DNA of 64,000 nucleotides from assembly GCF_900496995.4 (NCBI RefSeq), contig NC_044024.1:12154698-12218697 (forward strand), given 5' to 3'. This document shows positions 1 through 12,800 of the stretch, piece after piece. The translations under genes and the position numbers were made by a program. The stretch comes from Aquila chrysaetos chrysaetos. Lineage: Eukaryota > Chordata > Aves > Accipitriformes > Accipitridae. Numbering within the stretch: the stretch's first letter is position 1; every line of letters begins with the position of its first letter. Under the pieces are notes generated by a model. That model saw nothing but the letters and a program-made list of their open reading frames with translations. It was not told the DNA's origin and ran no database searches.

Positions 1-3000
1 TCCTGCTACACTCATCCTGGTCCTTTTTGACCTTTCTTATGGCTCATAACTAAGCTGCCCAATAATGTGACAGCATTAGCTCCAGGAAGAAATTTACATT
101 GACTTTGCCAAGACTAAACTTGTCTTCCTTTCTTTCCTGAGTACAATCCAAGGTGATGACACAAATTTAGGAACCTTCAAGATATCTGTTCTCATTGTCT
201 GAAAGTCTGCCTTTTTATACGATGCCAGAACACCTGGAGTCAGGTGAAGCATGTAACTGTCCGTGGTTTCCAGGCAAAGAACTACATGCAGGAAGGAGAA
301 TAACTGAAAAATGTCTCTTGGTCAGTTGAGGGCAGCACTGAACAAAGCTTCTATTTTCTCCCATGTGTGGTCTAAATAGTTGTGAAACTTTTGGGGGGAA
401 TATGGTATGACTGCGTTTCACGGTACATGTTATAGCTCTTCTTCCTTATAGGCATAGGCTCAGTTCCATGAAGTTTACTCCACGAAGATACTTTCAGGTG
501 AGTACTTAGAAGCCCATCTTCCTTGTTTGCTCTAAGTGAGCATTAACAATTCCATGAGCGTATTTATACGGAGCTTTTTGCTGCTCAGTTATGACTCCCC
601 TTAGCCCATGACCAGGCTGTGCTCTGTACTCTGTTTATCATCACCACTTGAGGCTGCTGTGCTCTGGAGTTACCCTTTCTGCTTCTCTTTGTATATTTCA
701 CAGTTAAGCTTTCAGGAAACAAAGAATTTTACAGTGCAATTGTAAAAATGTAGTGCTATTTCCATCTCAAAGGTCAGTGACCACTCTCTTATTGAAGCAA
801 ACCCTATCAGTAGTAACTTACTACAGCTGTTATAGTCTGCTAACATGGGACTGAATGCTAAAACATACAAACACTCCTCCTTACCAGTAGCCTCTTTCTT
901 TACTGGTCCAATACTACCAGGAGTCATGGTGCTAACAGAACAGTGTGGCTGCAAAAAAGGTAAATGGAAATTCAATCAATTTTCATAGACCCCAGCTCAG
1001 TAACAACAATAATGTTAATAAATATAAAATGTTATCTGAGGTCAAGCAAATCCCTGCTAGAATCCTAAAAATATTATCCCACAATTTCATGACCAAACCA
1101 CTGAACATTCTCTCTTCTTCACTCTCCCCCAGCAGAAAGTGTCCTCAACACACGGGGTTTAAGTAGGACTCCCAGAAGCACAGTATTACAGACAGATGTG
1201 CTTTTTGAGTATTAGTTTCCATGGTATTTTGGCAAAATTTCCATGCTTTGCCTGCCATGAAAATATTGCAGGAAACCAAAGGTGCTACATGAAAACCCCA
1301 TCACAGCATTTGGATTCCTTTTGACAGTAGAGATCATATGAGGCAACAACATTTTCCTCTAATTATGAAACAATTTAGTGCTAATAGGCCAACGTGAGGC
1401 ATTTCTCTATATACGAAGATTCCTTGGTTTGATAAAAGTGCCTCATATGCACAGAACATTAAATTAAATCAAAATAAAGATTTCAGTTTACTCAGATTGA
1501 CTCAGACTTAATTGACATCCCTTGTGGCAATTTTCCATTTCTGTCTCTGAAGTGTCATTCATTTTATTAATAAGATGTAAACAAATTCTTTTAAAATCAG
1601 GCTGTTTACTGCAAAGATGGAGACCAATAACGCTAGTTTTAAAAGGCAGGCATTAAACAGCTGAAGGGTAGAGTGTGAAGGACCACATCTACCACCTACT
1701 GAAAGGAAATTTTAACAGATATGCACCCCTTTTATCCCAAATATTACTATCATTGCCACTACTAGTGCACAACTGCTGGGTCAGACAGCTGGCTCTTTGT
1801 TGAGGAGTGATTTGGAGGAATGCTGAGGCATTTGCCATTTTTGTTATCCATGTCATAACTTTTGACTTGTTCAAAATCCTGAGAGACTTGGCAAAGTTTT
1901 GAGCCTTCACAGAGGCCTTCTACATTGCGATTGTTGGCACCTGTGGCCCTCCTGGGATATTTCACCCCAGCACACATGCATGCCTACATAAAAGCAGCAA
2001 TTGCATATTGCAGGAACAATGTATGTTTTCCAAGAGCTATGATTTTCATGTAGTCCTGAGAGGAATTGATATAGAAGAATTGAAAGATATTTCTCATTAA
2101 TCATTCAGATCATTCACCTTAGAATGATTACTCACCCCTCCCTATTCTACAATCACCAACATATCTATTGTACTTCAGTGATCAATTATCTCTACAGTTC
2201 TTCAACGGCTGACACACAAAAATAGTACACTCAGTCGCCTGTGGATATTTTAGTCTTTACTCAGAAATTGAGCAGCAACTTTTCTCCCTTTATATGAAGT
2301 ATTTAGCTGTAATTTCCTTCATCTCTGGCGGACTTCAGGGAAAAGTAGGGGGAAGTCTAAAATATCTAAAGCTCTTTCAACTACATGTTCTCATTTCCTT
2401 CAGGCTGAAAAATTAAATCTCCCTCCCATTTTGTGGTCACAATCTCTTCTTGTTTTCCTGGGGCATCTTCCTTATTCTCTCCCTCAAGAGCTTGTTACCC
2501 TAAAAGTATCTTCTAGCTGTTTCAGTCAGTCCAAAACCTTCTAAGGTTTTCGTTCTCTTTTTACTCACTCTGGGAAAAGAGAGATTTGCTTCTCCTCAGT
2601 TAACAAGGTTAGGCTATGGTACAACATGTAAAAGAAACAGCATTTCTTATGACAGACTCACCACATGTTCATCATCATCATCATCATCATCTTCTTGAGC
2701 ATCATGAAGTAGTTTGGAGAGGAACTGCAGAGAAGAGCCTGAGGAAACACTGTCCATATCAATACCCACCGTTCACCTATGCAGAAAAGACAAGTGACAG
2801 GTGAAGAAAGAACAAAATCTATTCTGTGCTGTCTGTAAAGAACAATTTTCCTAATGTGTGTTATGGAAGGATAAATTTTAGCCGACCTCTTACATGCATG
2901 ATGTTAAAACACATATAATGGAATATAATCAACCTTTCCTCTCTGTGATCAGATTATAGACTCTTTTGCTCCACAGGCATTAGCTGCATCACAGCTCAAG

Positions 3001-3112
3001 CCTTACAGTGACTAGTAGCTCTGGTAGACCCCATGTCAACATGGATTTGCAGCTACTGCCAGGGCGAGGGCAGTAGGACGCCTTGGCTCAGGCCTGGTAC
3101 TGAGAAGCCAGA
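1..3112. other. Upstream flank, no gene recognised
   Basis: I see no exon, RNA gene or clear transposon in this stretch. It is AT-rich, the open frames are all under 90 codons and none resembles a family I know. The last 60 bases are GC-richer and lead into the CpG island of the first nucleoporin copy. In mammals the gene beyond NUP62CL is DNAAF6 (PIH1D3), but I cannot find any of its exons here. Confidence 0.6.
2670..2691. repeat. (CAT)n microsatellite
   Basis: About seven tandem CAT triplets. They give a run of histidines in one frame of a short open frame, which I take as coincidental. Confidence 0.9.
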
Positions 3113-3827
3113 CAGAAGTGTTCGCAGAGGTTCTCTGCCCCGGCCCTGCTCCAGGCAGGCTTAGGGCAGCCCCAGCTCCAGGCCCCAGCCGAGAGCGAAC
3201 GGAAACGCGGTGTCGGGGAAACCCGCCCTCACCACGGCGCCGCTTTGAGGCCGCACAGCGGCTCCCGACCCCGCGGCACGGGCGCCGGGGCACCCCACCC
3301 GCACCCCAGGCCCGGCGCGGCTCGGCCCAGCCCGGCCCGCCCCGGGGCGGCCGCGTCTCCAGCGGCAGCGAGCAGCCGCTCTGGCTCCCCCGGACGCCCC
3401 GGCGCCGCCGCCGGCCGCGTCCCCCGTCACTACGGCAACGGGCAGCCCGAAAGCCCCCCGCTCCGCCCGCCTCCTGTAGCCCCGCGAGCCAATCCGGCCG
3501 GCCCGCCCACGAGCGGCGGCGGGACTAGCCAATAGCTGCTGAGGGCGGGAAGGCCCGGCCGGTGGTTGGGAGGCGGCGGAGAGGGGCGGGTGCGGAGCGG
3601 CGGTAACGTGCGTCATCGCTGCGCGCGCGCGCGCGGCGCCTGGCGGCTGGGGGCGTGCACGGCCGCCGGTGGCGGTGCGCCGAGCGGGTCGGCGGGTCTG
3701 CTGTCCGGCGGAGGCGGGGGGCTGCGGGAGCCGGGCCGCCGCCGGGTCTGGGTCTGGGTCTGGGTCTGGGTCTCGGTCTCGGTCTCCTGACGGTGTCCGT
3801 CCCTCTTCCTGCAAGGCCGCCGCCGCC
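3113..3827 (+). promoter_or_regulatory. CpG-island promoter and 5' UTR, NUP62CL copy 1
   Basis: Very GC- and CpG-rich, with several GGGGCGGG-type Sp1 boxes and CCAAT boxes in the plus orientation near 3489 and 3529 (the second in tagccaatagc). A (GC)n run lies near 3625-3640. Just before the start codon is a hexamer array of GGTCTG changing to GGTCTC (about 3757-3788). The start codon follows a strong Kozak context (gccgccATGa). No TATA box is evident, as expected for a housekeeping promoter. The transcription start cannot be placed from sequence alone. Confidence 0.75.
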
Positions 3828-6800
3828 ATGAACCAGTTCAGCTTCGGGTCGGGCGCGGCGGGAGGCGGCTTCACCCTGGGCACGCCGAAGACGGCCGCCA
3901 CCACGGCCACGGCCGGCTTCTCCTTCTCCACGCCCGCCGCCTCGGGGGGCTTCAGCTTCGGGAGCGCGGCCCAGGCGCCTGCCGGCAGCCAGCCCGCCGG
4001 GCTCTTCTCGTTCAGCAGGCCGGGCGCTGCCGCGCAGCCGGCCAGCTTCAGCTTCGGGACGCCGGCCACGGCCACCGCGACGCCGGCAGCAAACGTGTTC
4101 CCGCTGGGGTGAGAGGCCCGGGGGTCGGCCGGAGCCGGGGTGGGCGCGTTGGCTTTGCTGAGCGGCCCCGGCCACGGGGGAGCGCGAGTGGGTGATGCCC
4201 TCCTCGTTGCTTTGGAGGTGCTTTGCAAGCAATTCTCAAGGGAGCGAACCTGTTGCTCCTGTGCCTTAGAGCTCCCGCTGTGCTGTAGCACATCGGGAAA
4301 AGCGTTCGGCGAGACCTGGTCCTTGTCGATGCTGACTTTTTCAGACAGGTGTTAAGACGGGCAAGGTGTTCCACGCTGCGCTCTGTAACTGGGGTATTGA
4401 TGCTTGCGTGAAGCAACGATAAAACTTTGCGTCCGAGCGTGAAATGTCGTGTCCTTTCTGATCCGAATCCGGAGCGCTCGGCCTGTTTCTTCAGCCAAGC
4501 GGGACCGTTTTGTCCTTAGGAAAGGCTGTAAGCTTTGAGGTGATTTGTCAGAACTGCTGTTGTGTAAGAGGCTTGCCAGATGGGAGCAGTGGGAAGGGAG
4601 CTCAAGTGGGGACTAGCAGTAAAAGTTGAAAAAAATAGTCTTGCGTAGGGGAGGTGAAAAGGGTGCTTGGGAGCTGAGAGCATAAGCAACTCCGCTTACA
4701 CTGCCAGAATGTCTTCTGGTGCCTGGATGGGTGGAGGGTAGTTAAGGGGGAGTCAGTATGAAGAGACTTAACAGAGGATCGCAGATGCCAGGAGCTGCGA
4801 TGCAGTCTTCGTCAACATTGAAACGTAAGCCTGGTGAAGCGCATGCCGTTTTGCAAGGTGGTTTCTGCTGTCAGCAAGTGGTCTGTAAGAAACTTGACTG
4901 GATGTATGTGTCAAAGAGATTGGCTTCTCTTCTTTTCTTTTTACTTTTCTTTCCTTCTCTAGGGCAAATGCACCAAAGTTAAACTTTGGAGGCAGTACTG
5001 CAACTCAAGCTACTGGAATCACAGGGGGCTTTGGCTTTGGTAGCTCTGTACCAACCAGCGTGCCCTCAAGTCAAGCAGCAGCCCCTTCTGGCTTTGTGTT
5101 TGGATCTGCTGGCACCACCGCCACCACCGCCAGCACCACCGCTCAGTCTGGGACGACCGGAGGGTTTACTTTTTCCAGTGGTACCACAACTCAGGCCGGG
5201 ACAGCCAGCTTCAACATCGGCACTGCAGCTCCACAGGCAGCGCCCACAGGGTTGACCTTTGGAACAGCACCTGCAGCTGCTGCCACCACGGCTGCCACCT
5301 TAGGAGCTGCAACCCAGTCAACAACCCCCTTCAGCCTTGGGGGGCAGTCCTCAGGTGAGTGCCTGGGCTTGAAATGGCAGCTGTAGTCAGGAAGCCTGTC
5401 TGCACAGAGAGCAGCTGGGGATGGTGTGGAGGTTCTGCAGCCTCCTGTTTCTGGTGGTGTGAAATGAAGCGAGTGGCTGGAATCAGTGGTTTTTTCTGAT
5501 ATGCCCGTCCAGGGTCTTCAGTGACGAGTAACAATTGCTATTTAGCCTTTGGGTTTGGAGAGTGAGGCTGAAATAATTTTGCCAGTGTGTGTGGAAGTGC
5601 CAGCTGCATTTGAAGCGCTTTTAAAATGTTTTTGGTGGGTTTGCTGGTGCAGAGGGAAAGGGCTGGGAGCGGTGGGGAGGGTGAGCCGCAGGATGTGCCT
5701 GTCCCGCTGTTCACCTCCCTGACGGCAGGAACCTGCGCCGTCCCGCAGAGTCTGGCAAAAGCTCAGTTTGCAGCTTTTGATTTACTTGTTGGTGACAGTG
5801 CAGTCCTCGGAGGGAAGGTCACGAGCTCTGGGGTGAGGGTGATGTTCATCTGTGTTAGAATTGTTCTTGCAAGTCTTTTTAGGTAACGAGCTTTGTTAGC
5901 TCTAGTTCATTTCCTGGCTAACGCGGAGTACTTGTTACATTGAATGTTAATGTTTTTCTGATACTCTTACTGCTTCTAACTTGACTGTCGCTGTGATCAG
6001 CAGAAACTACAGCGTCTCTGTAGTAAAAGGTCCGTCTTTTCCTTTTACTTATGCTACTTGTTCCAGGTCTAAACTTTGGGTCACTGCCGTCAACAGCAGC
6101 CACTAGTGCGCCCACAGCAACGCTGACCGCTAGTACCAGCCAGGGACCCACTCTGTCCTTTGGAACCAAACTTGGAGGTAGGAAGTGATTCTGGGAAATA
6201 ATTACTCAAGACTTTATGAATCTGCTGCCCTTCTGGGAACGGTTTTCTAACCCGGAGTCTGGAAATGGGCTACAAGCGCTTGTTACTGTGAATTTGCAAC
6301 GGCCTCAGTAATCTGTGACAGGTCACAGAGCCGTTGAACTTGGTATCCTGTATTTTTTGTTGCGTCCCACGTGCCAAGTTCTGTTCTGTAGTTGCTGCTG
6401 GAGCGTAGTGGAAGGGAGCCGCAGGTTTAAAGGGTACATTGGAAATTGGAAATGCGATAGAGCTGAGGGTGAATAAGAGGAGAACTATTTTAAAATTCTT
6501 ACATAGGCCCAATACACATCCATAAAAAACCTGGTGTAGATGGGCAAATTTGTGTCCCATTCTCAGCACGATTCTTCTGAAGTGGGCGAGAGCTTGATGC
6601 GGTCTGGTTGTACAAGGTGGACGCTTTTTCTGTTTGTAGTACCATCCACAGCTGCTACAACTGCCTCTACCACCACAACCTCCATTCTTGGTTCAACGGG
6701 TCCTACGTTGTTTGCGTCTATAGCGAGTTCTTCAGCACCGACGCCGTCTACCACCACGGGCCTCTCGCGTAAGACACAATATACAGCTTTTATCTGTTGT

Positions 6801-9800
6801 GGGGAATAATGAGCAGCGTGGTTGGTGCTGCCTGTCAGTAGTGGAGCTGCAGATGCTGGGGTAATATGGGAGACTTGAAAAGGCCAGCTCTTCTCGCTTC
6901 TCTTTGCCACCTTCCTTCTTTGTGATTTCTGGCAAACTGTCTTCAATGGTGAGGCATGGAGGGTTTTGTTCAAACCAAAGCACTCTTTAGATTCAGAGTG
7001 GGCAAGCAGCATGGGTCAGTTTTAGCTGTATGTGAATTTTTTGTTTCTCTGTCTGGGTAGCGTTGCCACAACTGAGCTTTCTAGTGATGGTTTAGCTGCT
7101 ATCTTCTCCAGACCCCAGTGCCTTGAGTCTGGTTGCATCTGCCTTTGACTCTTGCATTAGGTGTTGGCACTTCTTTAAGCACAGTGGTCTGTGACAGTGG
7201 AGATGCAGTGTGCTAAAAACAGGTATTCACACAGCTGTATGTTTCCAAGTTCCTCTGGTAATAACTGGCAAGTTTCCTCTTGCAAAACTATTTTTGTGGC
7301 AGGAAATAGTGTCTGTTTTCTGATAGCTTTAAGGCAGTAGCCCAGGTTTGAAGATGGTCCTAACAGCTTTCTTTCTGAACCTGCAATGAGATGTTAACGC
7401 TTCAGTTTCCTTTGGTTATGGAGACTAGCTACAGTCAATGTTTACCAGAGCTAATGCAACTATTCCATAGGTAATGCTGTCTGACACCTACCTCTGAAAA
7501 TTTAGGCAGCTGCTCCCAAGGACCTTCACAAGTTTTATGTTAAAGCCGCACTGGTTACTTTTAACTGATCATCTGCAATTTGTAGATGCCATATATACCA
7601 GCCTAACAACTTGTATTTTTAGTAGCTCTACAATGCTTGCACTGCTACTGGAGTTCCAAAGCTGACCTTAACCTTAGTGTTACAGAATGCTTTTAAGCTA
7701 ATGGGCATTCTCTGTTTATGAGGATGTCTGAAACCTTGTTCTTAGATGATGATAGGTGGGTTGTTTCCAGGCAACCGAGATGTGACCGGCGTATTTCCTG
7801 TAGTATGTGCAACTGTATTGCTTTAGCAAGCAGGCTCATGCAGAGATTGCATTTCCTGCCTGCCAGTGTCCAGTACCTGTTGCTTATTTTAGCATTTGAG
7901 AGCAGTTAAATGTTAGATAATTCAAAGTAGGTAAAGAGAAGTGACAGTAGCTTGGCACCTGGGCTGATCAAGCTTCCTGGAAGAAGCGCAGAGCATTTTG
8001 GCTATTTTATAGCTTCAGCCTGCCTTTTTCAGTGTTGCGTCTGGGTGATCCTTCACCTGAGCAGTGATCCTGGTTAATACAAGTAAAGAGCCAATGGAGG
8101 TGGGTGAGCAGGCAGGGTAGAGCTTTTCAAAGGGGCAATGTATTTAATAGGGTATGCAAGCTCTTAATGTTGTCTTTGGTTTACAGTTGGTGCCCCTTCC
8201 ACTGGGACAGCCAGTCTTGGAACGCTTGGGTTTGGATTAAAAGCTCCTGGAACAACAGCTGCCGCAACAAGCACTGCCACTAGTAAGAAGTAGATGCTGA
8301 AATAACACAGTATTTCTTTCTGCGATCCTTCTTTTCCATCTCCCCAAGTGCACAGTTACTTATGACTTCTGCGAGCCTGTCCACGGCAAAGGGACTTTGG
8401 GTGAAGGGAGGCCTGTAGGCTTTGATGTTCTAGTCTGGAGCAAGTAAAGTGAATAGCTTAGCTGCTCCTTCTCTAGCCTGCCTGTGTATGTGCAGAATTG
8501 CTCTAAGGGGTGAGGGCAAGGTGTCCCGATGGGGGAAGGGAGAGGCCAAAGACTTGCAGGGAGCCTTAGGGAGAGACGTTTTGTGTTTCAGTTCTGCCCC
8601 ATTAATCTGTTTCTTCCATATCGTAAGTTTCAAACTGTAGGATTTCATTAACTTTTCTTCAAAAGTAAAAAAGGTTTAGATGAGTGCTGTATTTAAGTGG
8701 CAACCCTCCTGTGAAAACCTGCAGTGGAATTTGCTGCTGCACAGTGTTGGGATTCAGGACTGAACATCCTTTTCCGGATGCAGTTATCGGTCAGTTTTCA
8801 GTGTAGTAACATGGGTGCTGCTCAGCTCTCAAGGTCTTTCTAAAGGTTGTTTCTGGAGTGTCTGTGAAGAATTTGAGCTCAATGCCTAGAAGTGCTGTGT
8901 AAGTGGCTGCCAGTACCATGTGATAGATGCCCTTAGTTTTGTGAAAACATGGAAATGGCGTGTCCTGCAAAGACGCAGGAGAGGAACTGGGTGTGCTGGT
9001 AGTTACTAGGCCTAATCTTAAAACACAAGGAGACTGAGAGGGGTGTGTGGTCTAGGGCTGTGTTTCTTTGAACAATGCCCAGATGAAGTGCAGGTGAAGT
9101 GTTTATTGGACCTGTTCTCGATTTGTTAGATAGCAGAAGTGTCCTCTTCTGTTGCGTGACTTGCATCTCTTCTTTCAGGCACTACTTCTGCTTCTGGCTT
9201 TGCTTTGAATCTTAAGCCATTAACTACGACTGGTGTGATTGGAGCTGTGACTTCTACAGCTGCCATAACCACAACCACCACCACCAGCAGGTGAGTGTTG
9301 TGTTATAACCAGCTATCTCCTGACTGGGGCAAGAGGCAGTATTAATGCTGGTATCTGGTGGAGGAAGGGGAAGTGAGTGTTGTCATGTTTATATTTTGGG
9401 TTTTGATCTTGTGTTCTGTACTGTCTCATGCTTCCTCTCAGTGCGCCTCCAGTGATGACTTATGCCCAGCTGGAGAGTTTGATAAACAAGTGGAGTCTGG
9501 AACTGGAGGACCAAGAGAAACACTTTCTCCATCAAGCTACGCAAGTTAATGCCTGGGATCAGACGTTGATAGAGAATGGAGAGAAGGTAAGGTGACATGC
9601 AGTGTAACCTGATTTTGCTTGCTTGGATCCTTAAAGGCCTTCAGTGTTAGAGATGCAGCAAGCCATTTAGTGGGACTTTCTACTTGTAAAAAAAAAATAG
9701 ATGTGAATTTTACCTGGATGCTTGTAAAAGACTCACTCACTGTATGTCTATTCTGGCCTTTAGGCGCGGAAGCTTGGAAATGTGTTGTGTGAGTTTACAC

Positions 9801-12800
9801 TGTTAACTATGCAAGTTATCTTGGGGTGGAGCTTTCAAAGCCAAACCTCCATGATTCAGTTTTTGGTTTGTAAATCTTTATGTAACTGTTTCTTGTTTCT
9901 AGTAGACATTTGTATGGCGCTGGCTTTCTCAGTTCCGCCACTCTTCTTTTATGAATTGAGTTTTGAATTTTCGTAGTATAATTAAGTGTCTTCTGTTTCC
10001 AGATTACTTCATTACACAGAGAAGTAGAGAAAGTGAAGCTTGATCAGAAGAGGTACGAAACTATGAACGCTTGAAATGATGCAAGAAAAGAAAGAAAATC
10101 TTCTTGGGTTGTGGTACGGCAGATGTAGAATGTATGTAACCTCTAAGTTGAGTAGCTAACATTTTCTCTTTCCAGACTGGATCAGGAACTAGACTTCATT
10201 CTGTCACAGCAGAAAGAGCTTGAAGACTTGTTGACCCCTCTGGAGGAGTCTGTGAAGGAACAGAGCGGGACTATCTACTTGCAGCATGCAGATGAAGAAC
10301 GGGAGAGGACGTAAGACAAAAATCTGCTAGGAACGTGTGATGAGCAGGCTGATGTGGTGATGATCAATCAGCAAGAAGTAGAGTTGGGATGCATGACAAT
10401 ATTGAACTCTCTGTGGCCTTTTTCAAATATGTAATCCTGTTTTATGCACGGCAACTTAGATTTCACGCATTAGAAATAGGGGAATTGGGACGGGAAGCCC
10501 TTGAACGAGCATGAAAAGCTCTTTGGATGTTGTTCTAATCAGCCGTCTGGGAAAAGGTTACTAATGTTGGCATAATCTCTAAAAATCAATGATTATTTAG
10601 CGATGGAAGTGATGAGAGCAGAATGCACTGTGTGTGGCTCAGGCATCCTTGTAAGCCTTAAGTGTTGACTTGCAGCAGGGTAATTAAAAGGAGTGTTTGT
10701 CTGGTTCAAGAGATGTGAGTCTTGAAGAATCTGGGCTAGCTGGTTCCTTCAGTTCTGACAAAACCTTCCAGAAAGCCCTCCACACTATTGCTTGTCTGTC
10801 TCCGTGTATCTATGAAGAGAGAAAGAGGTTAGGAGTTACTTCATCTGATAGAATGCCTCTTGTGGTGCTGTTCCCACCTATCTGCCAGCCTTGGTTGAAA
10901 GGCGTGGAAGCTAATTCTGATTGTCCAAAGTTGGTGTGACTGGGAGCAGGTCTTCTGAAGTTTGCTTTAAATATTCTGACCTTGGTTCCCGTGTGTATTG
11001 CAGCTATAAACTGGCTGAAAACATAGATGCTCAGTTGAAGCGTATGGCACAAGATCTGAAGGACATCACTGAGCACTTGAATACGTCAAGAGGCCCAGCA
11101 GACACGAGTGACCCGGTAAATCCAAGCTTTATTTTGTTGTGCGTTGGTAAGAGACAAAGGATAATTAAACAGTTCTGACTCTTCATTTGTCCACTCATGG
11201 ATACTTTGCTGCCCATAGTTTCAAGCTTGGAAGGGTATTTTGTTTTGTCCTTGGGTTGGTTCTCTCTGGTAAAACTTGTGTTGTAACACAGCACAAGGCA
11301 GCCTGACTCATGTACTTATTCTGCAGTTCTTGTAATGGTTTTCAAAGTATCTCATTCTGGTATGAACTCTGGTTATATGCTTGCTTTCTAATGGTAAAGA
11401 GAAGCAAAGCAACAGAGTTGCTGCACAGACTTCCCTTGTAAAGTGGCTGCTAAGTTAGTGGAGCTCTACATATGATAAATTTGAGTGCATTGTGTTCCAA
11501 AGGCATGGACAGGCAGGCTGTCTTTTACCGCGCTTAGTTTTTATGTAGTGTAACAAATGACTTGCTCCTTCTCTTTCTGCTCAGCTTCAGCAGATCTGTA
11601 AAATTTTGAATGCGCACATGGATTCGTTGCAGTGGATTGACCAGAACTCAGGTGAGAGTCATCTTGCAGCTTTTGGGGAATGTAGACAGAAAGCATGTAG
11701 CATGTGTGCAAGTGTGTTTTGAACGTAACTGAATTCCTGAAGATCCCTGAGGAATCTTCTCCTCATCACCTTCATTGGTACAGTCCCTTCTGTGCTTGAA
11801 TTCTCCTGATGTGCATTAAAGGCCTCTGCTGAGAAGTAATTCTGGGCAACTGCTAATGTTTTACAGAAAAGCAGCACTTGAAATGCATCAGTGCAAAGCA
11901 GAGGACTTGAAAACCTTATGCTTTGTTCTATGAGACTAAGGTTAAATATTTCAACTTCTAAAATGTTGTGGGGTTTCCCTTTGGAATAGGAAAATTGGTG
12001 AGGGTGTATGTGTTTAATGTTATCATCCTGCCCGCCACAACAGGAAAGCCACATCCAGGTAAGCCTGAGCAGCATGCGTTTATCTGCAGGCATGGTAACT
12101 CTGGAGTCATAGTGTGGAAATTTCACAGTAGCAGTAACTTGAGATGTAGTGCAGAGCAGCAGGTGCACTTGACAGTGAAAACTTGATAGTGTAGTTACTG
12201 TTGTTTCTTGTGCTGGATTTGCCCTTAACCAGTGGTTAACCATGGTGCCATACTAAAAACAAGCAGAAAAAAGGAACTTTTCTCGCAGGGAGTGCCTCCT
12301 TGTGAGGGATTCAAGAATTCTGCATTCCACAGGTTTTGATTTTAACTGATGTTAGCAGCCACACGGGGGCATGGCAGAATAAAGCAGTGCTGCTCTCACC
12401 AGCACCAAATTGCACTGTCTGGCTGCAGTGCTGTGAAAGTGCTTACACCTGGTGTACTTCCTGGGTGAAAGCAGGCGTACTGCTATCCATGTTTAACTAG
12501 TATTACTGGCTTAGGTCAGGATTTAATTTGGCTTTATCTTCCGGAACATAGGTGCTAACTTCCGCATTGCAAACATGCCTGTATTGGGAAATCTGGTGCA
12601 GCTCCTGTGGCATCAGAATTCTGACTTTACAGAATGTGTGTGAAAATAGCAACCTGTTTCCTTTAAATTTTCCTAGAAGGGAGACCCATTTTTTTTTGCT
12701 CTGTCATTCAGTACTGAAGAAAATGTCTTATCAGTTAATAACGATTCATTGTCTTTGCTGGGAAATGTACATCTAAAGAAACAGTTCCTCTTCAGTTCAC

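Noticed and set aside
2616-2804. Short frame with a polyhistidine run
   Set aside because: Produced by the (CAT)n microsatellite; no other coding support.
3161-4291. 376-codon antisense open frame over NUP62CL exon 1 (and its counterpart at 20220-21290)
   Set aside because: GC-rich DNA has few stop codons on any strand; the frame is Pro/Arg/Ala-rich without family resemblance and is the shadow of exon 1 and its CpG island. In unit 2 the single missing base already reshuffles it.
11659-12243. 194-codon minus-strand frame in NUP62CL intron 11, also seen at 28994-29695
   Set aside because: Its presence in both copies follows from the duplication and is not evidence of selection. The ends differ because of small indels, and no family match is visible.
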